Positions 9,565-17,817 of a stretch of 44,255 nt of DNA are shown here, piece by piece. The DNA lies in contig JAKEGK010000240.1 in the NCBI GenBank assembly GCA_022627515.1, positions 1 through 44,255 of the forward strand, given 5' to 3'. The notes under the pieces are model-generated. The model made no database searches. It had not been told where the DNA came from and was given only the letters and a program-made list of their open reading frames with translations. This stretch comes from Gammaproteobacteria bacterium (lineage in GTDB: Bacteria > Pseudomonadota > Gammaproteobacteria > SZUA-152). A program made the translations under genes and the position numbers. Numbering within the stretch: position 1 is the stretch's first letter; each line of letters opens with the position of its first letter.

Positions 9565-9925
9565 GGGAGTCGGCTGAACAGTCGCGCTATTCTTCGGAAT
9601 AGGGAGGAAAGTCCGGGCTCCACAGGACAGGGTGCCAGGTAACACCTGGGGGGCGTGAGTCCACGGCCAGTGCAACAGAAAACATACCGCCTAAGCGCCT
9701 TCGGGCGCCGGTAAGGGTGAAATGGTGCGGTAAGAGCGCACCGCGTCGGTGGTAACACGCGACGGCATGGTAAACCCCACCCGGAGCAAGACCAAATAGG
9801 GGAACATTCGCGTCGCGAACGATGTGGTCCGCATCGGTTCCCGGGTAGGTTGCTTGAGATATGCGGTGACGTATATCCAGATGAATGACTGTTCACGACA
9901 GAACCCGGCTTATAGGCTGACTCCC
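9565..9925 (+). ncRNA. rnpB: RNase P catalytic RNA (M1 RNA, type A)
   Basis: RNase P RNA is the ribozyme that removes 5' leaders from pre-tRNAs. The sequence carries the universally conserved segments AGGAAAGTCCGGGCTCC, CAGGGTGCCAGGTAAC, GTGCAACAGA, GGGTGAAATGGTGCGGTAAG, GAGCAAGACCAAATAGGGG and GATGAATGACTGTTCACGACAGA, in the correct order. The P1 helix is formed by GGGAGTCGGC (from 9565) with GCTGACTCCC (to 9925), closing the molecule with one G-U pair. A short T tract follows the 3' strand. The 5' and 3' ends are inferred from P1 pairing and may be off by a few bases. The minus-strand ORF 9522-9896 is only an antisense shadow. Confidence 0.97.
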
Positions 9926-10090
9926 TCCTTTTTTGTTTGTCTTAGTCTTTTCCTGGGTGTTCCACGGGAGTGTTTCACAGTTAAAATCCCAAGTAATTGA
10001 CTATAAATTACACGCATTCGCCACTGTTTGCGCTCCAGTCGGGTAAGTTTTAATCATTATTGTCCGCCAAAGCATCAAACCAGAGCAGAT

Positions 10091-10112
10091 TTAATTAGCA
10101 AGTGCTAATTAA
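10091..10112. repeat. Perfect palindrome A, TTAATTAGCA-AG-TGCTAATTAA
   Basis: Ten-base arms are fully complementary around a two-base centre. It lies in the rnpB-mraZ gap and touches palindrome B. It is too AT-rich and lacks a T tract for an ordinary terminator, so a protein-binding site is more likely. Confidence 0.85.
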
Positions 10113-10134
10113 CTTAAAGTGTTACTTTAAGTTA
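10110..10134. repeat. Perfect palindrome B, TAACTTAAAGT-gtt-ACTTTAAGTTA
   Basis: Eleven-base perfect arms flank a three-base centre. It shares TAA (10110-10112) with palindrome A and ends about 120 bp upstream of the mra promoter. The half-sites differ from those of palindrome A, so two different factors, or one factor with loose specificity, could be involved. Confidence 0.85.
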
Positions 10135-10256
10135 GGTATTTAACAGGCTGTAACTAAGGTTATTTACCGTTCAATGTGCTGCATAATTCCCCGCCACTTT
10201 CTCGTAAGTCATTGTCATAGCAAGAAGAAACTTCCCTCTTTTTGTGGATATTTATC

Positions 10257-10286
10257 TTGACACTATGATAGTTTAATTCCTATAGT
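10257..10286 (+). promoter_or_regulatory. Sigma-70 promoter of the mra/dcw operon
   Basis: A perfect TTGACA (10257-10262) and TATAGT (10281-10286) are separated by 18 bases, predicting a start near 10293. CACTAT...ATAGTG forms an inverted repeat spanning the spacer and -10. The MraZ boxes begin immediately downstream. This corresponds in position to Pmra of E. coli. Confidence 0.75.
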
Positions 10287-10295
10287 GTAGTAATG

Positions 10296-10340
10296 TGGGG
10301 AAAAGTGGACTTTTCTGGAATTCCATGGGTAATTGTGACC
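10296..10340 (+). promoter_or_regulatory. MraZ operator: five TGGNN boxes every 10 bp
   Basis: TGGGG, TGGAC, TGGAA, TGGGT and TGACC start at 10296, 10306, 10316, 10326 and 10336, each separated by exactly five bases. MraZ of E. coli binds TGGGN direct repeats with 5-nt spacers upstream of its own gene. Two boxes match exactly and the others are degenerate. The array covers about +4 to +48 of the predicted transcript, a position suited to autorepression. Confidence 0.8.
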
Positions 10341-10358
10341 AGTTAGGGGATTTTTTGC

Positions 10359-10811
10359 TTGTTAAGTGGGCATACTTCGATCAATCTGGATGCGAAAGGC
10401 CGGTTAGCGATACCGACACGCTACCGTACCTATCTGAGCGAGAGCTGCAGTGGGAAATTTTGCGCCACGGTGCATCCGGATGTGTGCCTGATGCTCTATC
10501 CGTTGCACGAGTGGGGTCCCGTGCAACGCAAAGTCATGAAGCTTTCCAATATGAACAAAAAAGCCCGCGATCTGCAGCGGCTGATCATTGGTTATGCCTC
10601 GGAACTGGATATGGATACGAATGGCCGGTTACTTCTGCCGCCCTCCCTGCGCGAGTTCGCCAAGCTGGACAAACGGGTCGTGCTAATCGGCGTCGGCAAC
10701 AAGTTTGAACTTTGGGACGAAGCGCGCTGGAGTGACCGTCAAAACGAGTGGCTGGCTGACGGAGGCAACGAAAGCAGCCTGTCCGAAGAACTGGAGCAAT
10801 TGTCGTTATAG
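10359..10811 (+). CDS. mraZ: Transcriptional regulator MraZ
   Basis: MraZ is an AbrB-like DNA-binding protein, first gene of the dcw cluster and repressor of its own operon in E. coli. The 150-aa protein has the two tandem SpoVT/AbrB-type folds with the DxxxR motifs DAKGR (11-15) and DTNGR (86-90), plus the KFELWDEARW segment typical of the family. The start is a TTG at 10359. It gives exactly the family N-terminus (MLSGHTSINLD) and has AGGGGA eight bases upstream; no suitable ATG exists in frame. MraZ acts as a ring-shaped oligomer on the repeat boxes just upstream. rsmH starts 13 bp downstream. Confidence 0.97.
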   Translation: MLSGHTSINLDAKGRLAIPTRYRTYLSESCSGKFCATVHPDVCLMLYPLHEWGPVQRKVMKLSNMNKKARDLQRLIIGYASELDMDTNGRLLLPPSLREFAKLDKRVVLIGVGNKFELWDEARWSDRQNEWLADGGNESSLSEELEQLSL

Positions 10812-10824
10812 ATAGCGATGGCCA

Positions 10825-11757
10825 ATGACCGAATCCTACAGCCATCAACCGGTGCTCCTGAAAGAGGTGTTAGAAGCGCTTGATATAAAGCCGCAGGGAA
10901 AATATGTTGACGGAACGTTTGGCCGCGGCGGGCATGCAAGGGAAATAGCGCGGCGCCTGGGAGCGCAAGGCCGGTTGCTGGTGTTGGACAAGGATCCGCA
11001 AGCTATCGCTGAGGCCAGGCTGCAATTTAAAGAGGATGCCAGGGTCATTATTGCGAAAGGCTCGTTCGCGATGCTCAGGCAGAAGGTGGATGAACAGGGG
11101 TGGACTGGCGCGGTCGACGGTATTTTGCTTGACCTGGGTGTGTCGTCACCACAGCTCGATGACGCGGAGCGCGGATTCAGTTTCCGCCGCGATGGTGTGC
11201 TGGACATGCGTATGGACACCGAGACCGGCCGCAGTGCGGCAGAATGGATTGCGCAGGTAAAGGAGCAGGAGTTAGCAACAGTATTGCGTGAGTATGGTGA
11301 AGAACGGTATGCGAAGCGCATTGCGCGCGCCATTGTTAAGGCCAGGGAGATTCAGCCTATTAAAACCACCAGACAATTAGCGGCGATTATTGCGCAAGCC
11401 AATCCGAAATGGGAAACCGGCAAGGATCCGGCGACCCGGAGTTTTCAGGCCATTCGGATTTTTATCAACAACGAACTGGAAGATTTGAAGACTTGTCTGG
11501 CGCAGGTGACCGATCTGTTAAAGACCGGCGGGCGTCTGGTAATTATCAGTTTTCATTCGCTGGAAGACAGGATTGTAAAGAGGTTTATTCGGGAGCAGGC
11601 AAAAGGCGATAGTTACCCGGCCGGATTGCCTGTCACCCTGGCGCAATTAAATCCCAGGCTCAAACCGGTTGGCAAGCCGGTACAAGCGTCGGATGAGGAA
11701 GTGGCGGCGAATCCTCGGGCGCGCAGTTCCGTGCTGCGCGTGGCGGAAAAAATTTAA
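10825..11757 (+). CDS. rsmH: 16S rRNA m4C1402 methyltransferase RsmH (MraW)
   Basis: RsmH adds the N4-methyl group to C1402 of 16S rRNA, completing m4Cm1402 with RsmI. The 310-aa protein starts with the conserved HxPVLLKEVLE, followed by the SAM-binding DGTFGRGGHAREI (about 30-42), then ILLDLGVSSPQLD (about 102-114), RGFSFRRDGVLDMRMD, FQAIRIFINNEL and ISFHSLEDRIVKRFI. The C-terminal NPRARSSVLRVAE is typical. It lies directly between mraZ and ftsL. All diagnostic motifs are intact. Confidence 0.98.
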   Translation: MTESYSHQPVLLKEVLEALDIKPQGKYVDGTFGRGGHAREIARRLGAQGRLLVLDKDPQAIAEARLQFKEDARVIIAKGSFAMLRQKVDEQGWTGAVDGILLDLGVSSPQLDDAERGFSFRRDGVLDMRMDTETGRSAAEWIAQVKEQELATVLREYGEERYAKRIARAIVKAREIQPIKTTRQLAAIIAQANPKWETGKDPATRSFQAIRIFINNELEDLKTCLAQVTDLLKTGGRLVIISFHSLEDRIVKRFIREQAKGDSYPAGLPVTLAQLNPRLKPVGKPVQASDEEVAANPRARSSVLRVAEKI

Positions 11758-11772
11758 AATCAGGAACAGGCA

Positions 11773-12045
11773 ATGCTGGGTAAAACCTTTGGTGTATTGT
11801 TACTGTTGTTGCTTGTGGTAATGGCTTCCGCGTTTCAGGTGATTTATGCCAAGCACCAGAACCGGCAGGCCTTTATAACGCTGCAAAAACTTAAACAACA
11901 ACAGGATGAGATGGAAACGGAATGGGGAAAATTGCAACTGGAGCAAGCCGCATGGGCCGCCCATGGCAGAGTGGAAAAAATTGCAGGTAACGAACTTGAG
12001 ATGGTGATACCTCCTGCGGGAACGGTATCCATTATTAAACCATGA
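11773..12045 (+). CDS. ftsL: Cell division protein FtsL
   Basis: FtsL is a small bitopic membrane protein that forms the periplasmic FtsQLB coiled-coil complex and activates FtsWI. The 90-aa product has a short cytoplasmic start, one transmembrane helix (about residues 5-23) and a heptad-like helix (about 30-55, rich in Gln/Leu/Glu), then the typical RVEKIAGNELEMVIP near the end. AGGAA precedes the ATG. The stop overlaps the ftsI start (ATGA), so translation is coupled. Sequence conservation in this family is low; position between rsmH and ftsI plus topology make the call. Confidence 0.95.
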   Translation: MLGKTFGVLLLLLLVVMASAFQVIYAKHQNRQAFITLQKLKQQQDEMETEWGKLQLEQAAWAAHGRVEKIAGNELEMVIPPAGTVSIIKP

Positions 12046-13781
12046 ATATAGCCGATAACTACAGCACCAAAGACAAACAACGCCTGGCTATGTTGGCCCT
12101 TATGCTGGGTTTTGTTACTTTTATGCTGGTGTGGCGCGCGGTGGATTTGCATGTCGTCAGCAAACAGTTCCTCCGGCACCAGGGGGACGCCCGCTATTTA
12201 CGCGAAGTGTCCGAACCGGCGGACCGTGGCATGATTTTGGATCGTCACGGTGAGCCGCTGGCGATCAGCACGCCGGTTGATTCGGTATGGGCAAATCCGA
12301 AAGAGTTAAGCAAGGCCCGTGCTGACTGGGTGCGCCTGTGCGTCGAACTCAACCTGGACATTGAAGTGCTGCAGCAATTACTGGCCAGTCATTCCAGCAA
12401 GGAATTTGTCTATTTAAAGCGGCATGTCATTCCGGAGATGGCGCAGCGCATTGAAGCCTTGAAAATTCCCGGCGTATTTCTCACCCGGGAGAATCACCGC
12501 TATTACCCCGCGGGTGAAGTTGCTGCGCATGTGATTGGGTTTACCAATATCGATGATACCGGACAGGAAGGCGTCGAGCTGGCAATGGACGAATGGCTGC
12601 GCGGTACACCTGGCAGTAAACGTGTTATCAAGGATCGTTTGGGGCAAACCGTGGAGCAGGTTGAGCAGGTTCGGCTTCCGCAACGCGGCAATGATGTGGT
12701 GCTTACCATTGACCGCCGGATCCAGTACCTGGCTTACCGGGAATTGAAGGCCGCGGTGCAGAAACATCGCGCGGAAGCAGGTTCCGCCGTGATCCTTGAT
12801 GCGCGCACGGGCGAGATTCTGGCGATGGTTAATCAGCCTGCCTACAATCCTAACAACCGCGATGCGTTGCTGGCGGACGTATTGCGCAATCGCGCGGTAA
12901 CCGATGTATTTGAGCCGGGATCAACCGTCAAGCCTTTCACGGTTGCGGCCGCTCTGGAATCGGGAAAATATGAGCCGCAAACCGTGGTCGATACGGCTCC
13001 AGGTCTGTATCGTGTGGGCCGCAAGGTGATTCGTGATTTCAGGAACTATGGCGCAATTGATGTTGCAACGGTTATTCAGAAGTCCAGTAATGTAGGCGCC
13101 AGCAAACTGGCGCTGGCGATTGAGCCGCGCATGATGTGGAATATTTTTGCCGGGGCCGGATTTGGTGAAACCACAGGAGTGAGTTTCCCGGGCGAATCGA
13201 CGGGATTGCTCTCGGACCATTACAGCTGGCGGGAGATAGAAAGAGCAACGCTGTCTTTTGGCTACGGCATGTCGGTGACGGCGCTGCAATTGGCCCGCGC
13301 CTATACGCTGTTTGCCAATGACGGCTCGGTCAAACCGGTAAGTCTGGTGCGCAACACGCAGCAAACCACAGACCATAGCCGTTATTACCGGACGGAACCG
13401 GTATTGAGCGCGACAACGATCAAACAGGTGCGCCAAATGATGCAATCGGTGGTCGAAGAAGGCGGCACCGGGGTGAACGCGCAGGTCCCGGGTTACAAAA
13501 TTGCCGGTAAAACCGGCACCGTTAAGAAGTCGGGTAATGGTGGATATCTTGAAGACAGTTATATTTCGGTGTTCGCCGGCATGGCGCCGGCCACTGATCC
13601 CCGCTTGATCATGGTCGTCATGGTGAATGAGCCGCGTGGTGAGGAATATTACGGTGGCGAAGTCGCGGCGCCGGTGTTTTCCAAAGTGATATCAGGCGCG
13701 TTACGTTTGCTGGATGTGCCGCCGGATGACTTGCCGTCTTTGCAGGGCGCGCATGTCGCACTGTTGGAGGGTGTGCAATGA
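12042..13781 (+). CDS. ftsI: Septal peptidoglycan transpeptidase FtsI (PBP3)
   Basis: FtsI is the class B penicillin-binding protein that crosslinks septal peptidoglycan with FtsW. At 579 aa it matches the family. It has one N-terminal transmembrane helix (about 16-36), a PBP-dimer domain beginning at REVSEPADRGMILDR, and a transpeptidase domain with the three catalytic motifs: STVK (Ser 294), SSN (348-350) and KTGT (490-493). It overlaps ftsL at its start and murE at its end by four bases each (ATGA). All active-site residues are present, so the enzyme should be functional and beta-lactam sensitive in principle. Confidence 0.98.
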   Translation: MNIADNYSTKDKQRLAMLALMLGFVTFMLVWRAVDLHVVSKQFLRHQGDARYLREVSEPADRGMILDRHGEPLAISTPVDSVWANPKELSKARADWVRLCVELNLDIEVLQQLLASHSSKEFVYLKRHVIPEMAQRIEALKIPGVFLTRENHRYYPAGEVAAHVIGFTNIDDTGQEGVELAMDEWLRGTPGSKRVIKDRLGQTVEQVEQVRLPQRGNDVVLTIDRRIQYLAYRELKAAVQKHRAEAGSAVILDARTGEILAMVNQPAYNPNNRDALLADVLRNRAVTDVFEPGSTVKPFTVAAALESGKYEPQTVVDTAPGLYRVGRKVIRDFRNYGAIDVATVIQKSSNVGASKLALAIEPRMMWNIFAGAGFGETTGVSFPGESTGLLSDHYSWREIERATLSFGYGMSVTALQLARAYTLFANDGSVKPVSLVRNTQQTTDHSRYYRTEPVLSATTIKQVRQMMQSVVEEGGTGVNAQVPGYKIAGKTGTVKKSGNGGYLEDSYISVFAGMAPATDPRLIMVVMVNEPRGEEYYGGEVAAPVFSKVISGALRLLDVPPDDLPSLQGAHVALLEGVQ

Positions 13782-15325
13782 TGCCGGCCAGCAACAGTAA
13801 CAATACGGTCAGTTTGAAACAGTTGCTGCAAGGTGTCGCCAAAGTCAGTGACAAGGATAATCGCCCGGTAACGGGCTTGTCTCTCAACAGCAAAACCCTA
13901 AAGCAGGGAGAGGTGTTTTGCGCTCTTGCGGGGCGCAAGGAACATGGGTTGAATTATGCCGCGCAAGCCATCCAGCGCGGCGCCTGCGCGGTGCTCTGGG
14001 AAGCGGATACTTTGGATTATGATGTGGTGATGCTGGATTCGCTCTCCAAACATGCGCCGCTGATCCCGGTTGTGAATTTTAAACATCAATTGGGGTTTAT
14101 TGCGGAACGGTTTTACGGAGAGCCCTCCAAACAACTTTATATGGTGGGCGTCACCGGGACCAACGGTAAAACTTCCTGCAGCCAGTTTCTGGCCAGGGCC
14201 CTGAATGCGGATGAGGCGAGTTGTGTGATTGGCACGCTGGGTAATGGTTTCGTGGACCGGTTGCAGGAAGCCACGCACACGACACCCGATGCGATCACGC
14301 TGCACCGGTTGCTGGCGGAATTTCGCGATCAGCAGGCAAAAAATGTGGTGATGGAGGTGTCTTCGCACGGCCTGGAGCAGGGCCGGGTATCGGGTGTCAG
14401 CTTTGATATGGCGATATTCACCAACCTGAGCCGGGACCATCTGGATTATCACGGTGACATGGCGGCCTATGGCAATGCCAAGAAATTATTGTTTGAACTG
14501 CCCGGCCTGAAGACCGCCGTTATCAATGTGGATGATGATTTTGGCCTGCAATTAGCGGATTCACTAAAGGGTAAACTGGAAGTGGTGCGGTATGGCGTTG
14601 CACACCAGAATACAGGTATCGACGTCCGGGCATCCAAGGTGCGGCTGGATAACGCCGGCATACACTTTGACGTGATTAGCCGCTGGAGCAGCGGCATCGT
14701 CAGTTCGCCATTGCTGGGACAGTTCAATGTCAGCAACTTGCTGGCCGTGCTCAGCGCACTGTTATCCAAGGGTATGCGATTTGAAGAAGCGCTGCGGCGT
14801 ATCAGCCGGCTCACGAATGTTCACGGGCGTATGGAGCGCGTAGCGAATCCACGCGGCAACACCCTGTTTGTCGTCGATTACGCGCATACGCCTGATGCTT
14901 TGGCCAAGGCGCTGCAATCCTTGCGCAAACACGTGGACACTAAAAAGCATGGCCAGCTGTGGTGCGTGTTTGGCTGCGGCGGTGACCGCGACCAGGGCAA
15001 ACGTCCGGTTATGGGAGCAGCGGCGGAACAATTTGCGGATCATGTGATTATTACTGACGATAATCCGCGCACGGAAGCGGCAAGTCATATCGTCGCGCAA
15101 ATACTTGCCGGCGTTTCGAGGCAGCAGGATGTGACTGTGATTCATGACCGGGTCGCGGCAATCAGGCATGCGATCACGCATGCGGGCGAACACGATGTGG
15201 TATTGGTGGCCGGTAAAGGGCACGAGGCTTACCAGATCTTTGGTGAGGAAAAGCGTCCTTACGCAGGTGACGCGGCAATTACTGCCGGCCTGTTGGAACA
15301 ACTTCAGGATTCAAGTGGTGAGTAA
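13778..15325 (+). CDS. murE: UDP-MurNAc-L-Ala-D-Glu:meso-DAP ligase MurE
   Basis: MurE adds the third stem-peptide residue to UDP-MurNAc-dipeptide in the cytoplasm. The Mur ligase layout is complete over 515 aa: N-domain, ATP-binding GVTGTNGKTS (about 124), TTPDA and HGRMERV linking the central and C-terminal domains. The DDNPR motif (D428-N429-P430-R431) is the signature of meso-diaminopimelate specificity, as opposed to lysine. Two ATG codons stand in tandem at the start, the first overlapping the ftsI stop. The murF start overlaps the stop by one base (TAATG). Confidence 0.98.
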   Translation: MMPASNSNNTVSLKQLLQGVAKVSDKDNRPVTGLSLNSKTLKQGEVFCALAGRKEHGLNYAAQAIQRGACAVLWEADTLDYDVVMLDSLSKHAPLIPVVNFKHQLGFIAERFYGEPSKQLYMVGVTGTNGKTSCSQFLARALNADEASCVIGTLGNGFVDRLQEATHTTPDAITLHRLLAEFRDQQAKNVVMEVSSHGLEQGRVSGVSFDMAIFTNLSRDHLDYHGDMAAYGNAKKLLFELPGLKTAVINVDDDFGLQLADSLKGKLEVVRYGVAHQNTGIDVRASKVRLDNAGIHFDVISRWSSGIVSSPLLGQFNVSNLLAVLSALLSKGMRFEEALRRISRLTNVHGRMERVANPRGNTLFVVDYAHTPDALAKALQSLRKHVDTKKHGQLWCVFGCGGDRDQGKRPVMGAAAEQFADHVIITDDNPRTEAASHIVAQILAGVSRQQDVTVIHDRVAAIRHAITHAGEHDVVLVAGKGHEAYQIFGEEKRPYAGDAAITAGLLEQLQDSSGE

Positions 15326-16674
15326 TGGCAGGTTGCGAAATATCTTTGACGGACGCCGCCGCTGCGCTGCAAGCCAGGCTGATTGGCGGTAACGCGGTAT
15401 TTACCGGTGTCAGTTCGGACTCCCGGGCAGTTCAACCCGGCGAATTGTTTGTCGCCCTGAGCGGGCCGAATTTTGATGCGCATGATTTTGCGGAAGACGC
15501 CCGAAAGGCCGGAGCGGCGGCATTGCTGGTCGACCATGAGCTCCGCTGTGCGTTACCGCAGTTGGTGGTGCCGGACACTTTGCGGGCCCTGGGCCAGTTA
15601 GGCGCTTATTGGCGTTCACAGTTGACAATACCCGTGATCGCGGTCACGGGCAGTAACGGAAAAACGACAGTAAAGGAAATACTCAAATCAATATTTTCCC
15701 GGCTGGGGGATACGCTGGCGACCAGGGGTAATTTGAATAATCACATCGGAGTGCCATTAACCTTGTTAAGCATCAACAAACAGCACAAGGCCGCGATAAT
15801 TGAGATGGGCGCCAATCACCCCAATGAAATTTCGTATTTGACAAATATAACGCGTCCCGATGTTGCGTTGATAAATAACGCGGCGCCCGCTCATCTGGAA
15901 GGTTTTGGTTCCCTCGAAGGCGTCGCGAAAGCCAAAGGTGAGATTTATCAGGGCCTGGATAAGAACGGCGCGGCGATTATTAACGCGGATGATCAGTTCG
16001 CGCCGTTGTGGCGCCAGTTGGCTAGAAACAACAGACAGTTGACGTTTGGCTTGCAGCAACCGGCTGATGTCAGTTGCCAATGGCAGGGTGACATAAACGG
16101 TAATCGGCTGAATGTACGCACGCCCAAAGGTGAATTCAGTTGCGTGATGAAATTGCTGGGCAGGCATAACGTTATGAACGCGCTGGCCGCTACCGCGGCT
16201 GCGGTGGCGGCCAATGTCGCTTTGCCGGTTATCGCCGAAGGGATTGCGGCATTAAGCGCTGTGCCCGGGCGCCTGCAATTGAAGCCGGGCATTAACGGGG
16301 CGCGGATCATTGACGACACATACAATGCCAATCCCAATTCGTTGCGGGCCGGGCTGGAGGTGCTGGCCGCCTGTGAAGGAAAAAAATTTCTTGTGCTGGG
16401 CGATATGGGCGAATTGGGAGAAAACACTCTGGAGTTGCATAAGCAGGCAGGATTGGACGCGGCAAGACTCAACATCGATCGCGTTTTTACCCTGGGAGGT
16501 TTCAGCCAGGAAGCGGCGCAGGCGTTTGGGAGCAATGCCCGGCATTTTGAAGATGTGGATGCGCTGGTTAACTCCGTTGTGCCGCAACTTTCCGAAGACG
16601 TTACTATTTTGGTGAAAGGTTCGCGCATGATGCGCATGGAGCGGGTTGTTGCCGCATTGGTGAAACAGGCCTGA
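15325..16674 (+). CDS. murF: UDP-MurNAc-tripeptide:D-Ala-D-Ala ligase MurF
   Basis: MurF attaches D-alanyl-D-alanine to the UDP-MurNAc-tripeptide, the last cytoplasmic step of precursor synthesis. The 449-aa protein shows the Mur ligase P-loop AVTGSNGKTTVKE (about 110-122), GNLNNHIGVPLTLL, MGANHPNEI, IDDTYNANPNSLRAGL and VLGDMGELG in order. These are MurF-specific in combination. It is co-directional with murE (one-base overlap), with mraY 32 bp further on. D-Ala-D-Ala comes from Ddl, encoded 7 kb downstream in the same cluster. Confidence 0.98.
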   Translation: MAGCEISLTDAAAALQARLIGGNAVFTGVSSDSRAVQPGELFVALSGPNFDAHDFAEDARKAGAAALLVDHELRCALPQLVVPDTLRALGQLGAYWRSQLTIPVIAVTGSNGKTTVKEILKSIFSRLGDTLATRGNLNNHIGVPLTLLSINKQHKAAIIEMGANHPNEISYLTNITRPDVALINNAAPAHLEGFGSLEGVAKAKGEIYQGLDKNGAAIINADDQFAPLWRQLARNNRQLTFGLQQPADVSCQWQGDINGNRLNVRTPKGEFSCVMKLLGRHNVMNALAATAAAVAANVALPVIAEGIAALSAVPGRLQLKPGINGARIIDDTYNANPNSLRAGLEVLAACEGKKFLVLGDMGELGENTLELHKQAGLDAARLNIDRVFTLGGFSQEAAQAFGSNARHFEDVDALVNSVVPQLSEDVTILVKGSRMMRMERVVAALVKQA

Positions 16675-16706
16675 CCGGCGCATAACAGCAAGGACAATAA
16701 AAGCAG

Positions 16707-17789
16707 ATGCTACTTTACCTGACCAACTATCTGACACAGCTGCATAGCGGCTTCGGTGTTTTCCAGTATTTAACGCTGCGCGCCATTCTTGGCATACTCA
16801 CTGCGTTGGCGATTTCGTTCATAGTCGGCCCGGTTATGATCAGAAAATTAAGCCATTACCAGATCGGGCAGCATGTGCGCAGTGATGGCCCGCAGGCTCA
16901 TCTGAGCAAGGCCGGCACGCCAACCATGGGTGGCGCGCTGATACTGGTGGCGGTGACGATCAGCACCCTGCTCTGGAGCGACTTATCCAATCGTTATGTA
17001 TGGGTCGTACTGGTCGTCACCTTGCTGTTTGGCGCGGTAGGCTGGGTGGATGATTACCGCAAGCTGGTAAAGAAGCAATCCCAAGGATTAAAAGCCCGGG
17101 AAAAATATTTCTGGCAAACCGTGGGCGGGCTGGGCGCGGCGCTGTTTCTGTATCACACCGCAACGCAGCCCATTGAAACATCATTGATTGTGCCTTTCTT
17201 TAAAGATGTGGTGATTCCGTTAGGCTGGTTTTTTGTTGTCTTTGCCTACTTTGTCATAGTGGGATCCAGTAACGCCGTGAATCTTACTGACGGTCTCGAT
17301 GGGCTGGCTATCATGCCAACAGTACTGGTGGCGGCGGGGCTGGGCATTATTGCTTATGCCACCGGGCATATCAAATTCGCCGAGTATCTTGGCATTCCGT
17401 TTGTGGGCGGCGCGGGCGAAGTGGTGGTGTTCTGCGGCGCGATCGCCGGCGCCGGTTTGGGATTTCTCTGGTTCAACGCTTACCCGGCAATGGTGTTTAT
17501 GGGCGATGTTGGCGCGCTTGCGCTGGGCGCCGCGCTGGGCGTCGTTGCCGTTGTGGTGCGCCAGGAACTGGTGTTGCTGATTATGGGTGGTGTTTTCGTG
17601 ATGGAAACCCTGAGCGTGATTATGCAGGTGGCGTCATTCAAGTTAACGGGAAAGCGTATCTTCCGCATGGCTCCCCTGCATCATCATTTTGAATTGAAAG
17701 GCTGGCCCGAACCGCGGGTCATTGTCCGGTTCTGGATTATTACCGTCATTTTGACTTTGGTTGGTTTGGCGACGCTCAAAATACGTTAA
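16707..17789 (+). CDS. mraY: Phospho-MurNAc-pentapeptide translocase MraY
   Basis: MraY transfers phospho-MurNAc-pentapeptide to undecaprenyl phosphate, making lipid I on the inner face of the cytoplasmic membrane. The 360-aa protein is largely hydrophobic with about ten transmembrane helices. The family motifs are intact: [11 protein letters not shown] (about 71), the DDY aspartate pair in [17 protein letters not shown] (about 112-128), [13 protein letters not shown] with the Mg-binding Asp (about 190-202), and the histidine loop [13 protein letters not shown] (about 320). The length equals that of E. coli MraY. It sits between murF and murD, as expected. Confidence 0.99.
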   Translation: MLLYLTNYLTQLHSGFGVFQYLTLRAILGILTALAISFIVGPVMIRKLSHYQIGQHVRSDGPQAHLSKAGTPTMGGALILVAVTISTLLWSDLSNRYVWVVLVVTLLFGAVGWVDDYRKLVKKQSQGLKAREKYFWQTVGGLGAALFLYHTATQPIETSLIVPFFKDVVIPLGWFFVVFAYFVIVGSSNAVNLTDGLDGLAIMPTVLVAAGLGIIAYATGHIKFAEYLGIPFVGGAGEVVVFCGAIAGAGLGFLWFNAYPAMVFMGDVGALALGAALGVVAVVVRQELVLLIMGGVFVMETLSVIMQVASFKLTGKRIFRMAPLHHHFELKGWPEPRVIVRFWIITVILTLVGLATLKIR

Positions 17790-17817
17790 GGGACAATCCT
17801 CGGAGCAAACATAGGTA

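Noticed and set aside
9522-9896. 124-aa minus-strand ORF over rnpB
   Set aside because: It is antisense to the RNase P RNA, whose conserved core explains the sequence; the protein is Pro/Arg/Cys-rich with no motif.
10295-10708. 137-aa plus-strand ORF overlapping mraZ
   Set aside because: It runs in another frame through the MraZ boxes and the mraZ coding region; mraZ with its TTG start matches the family exactly.
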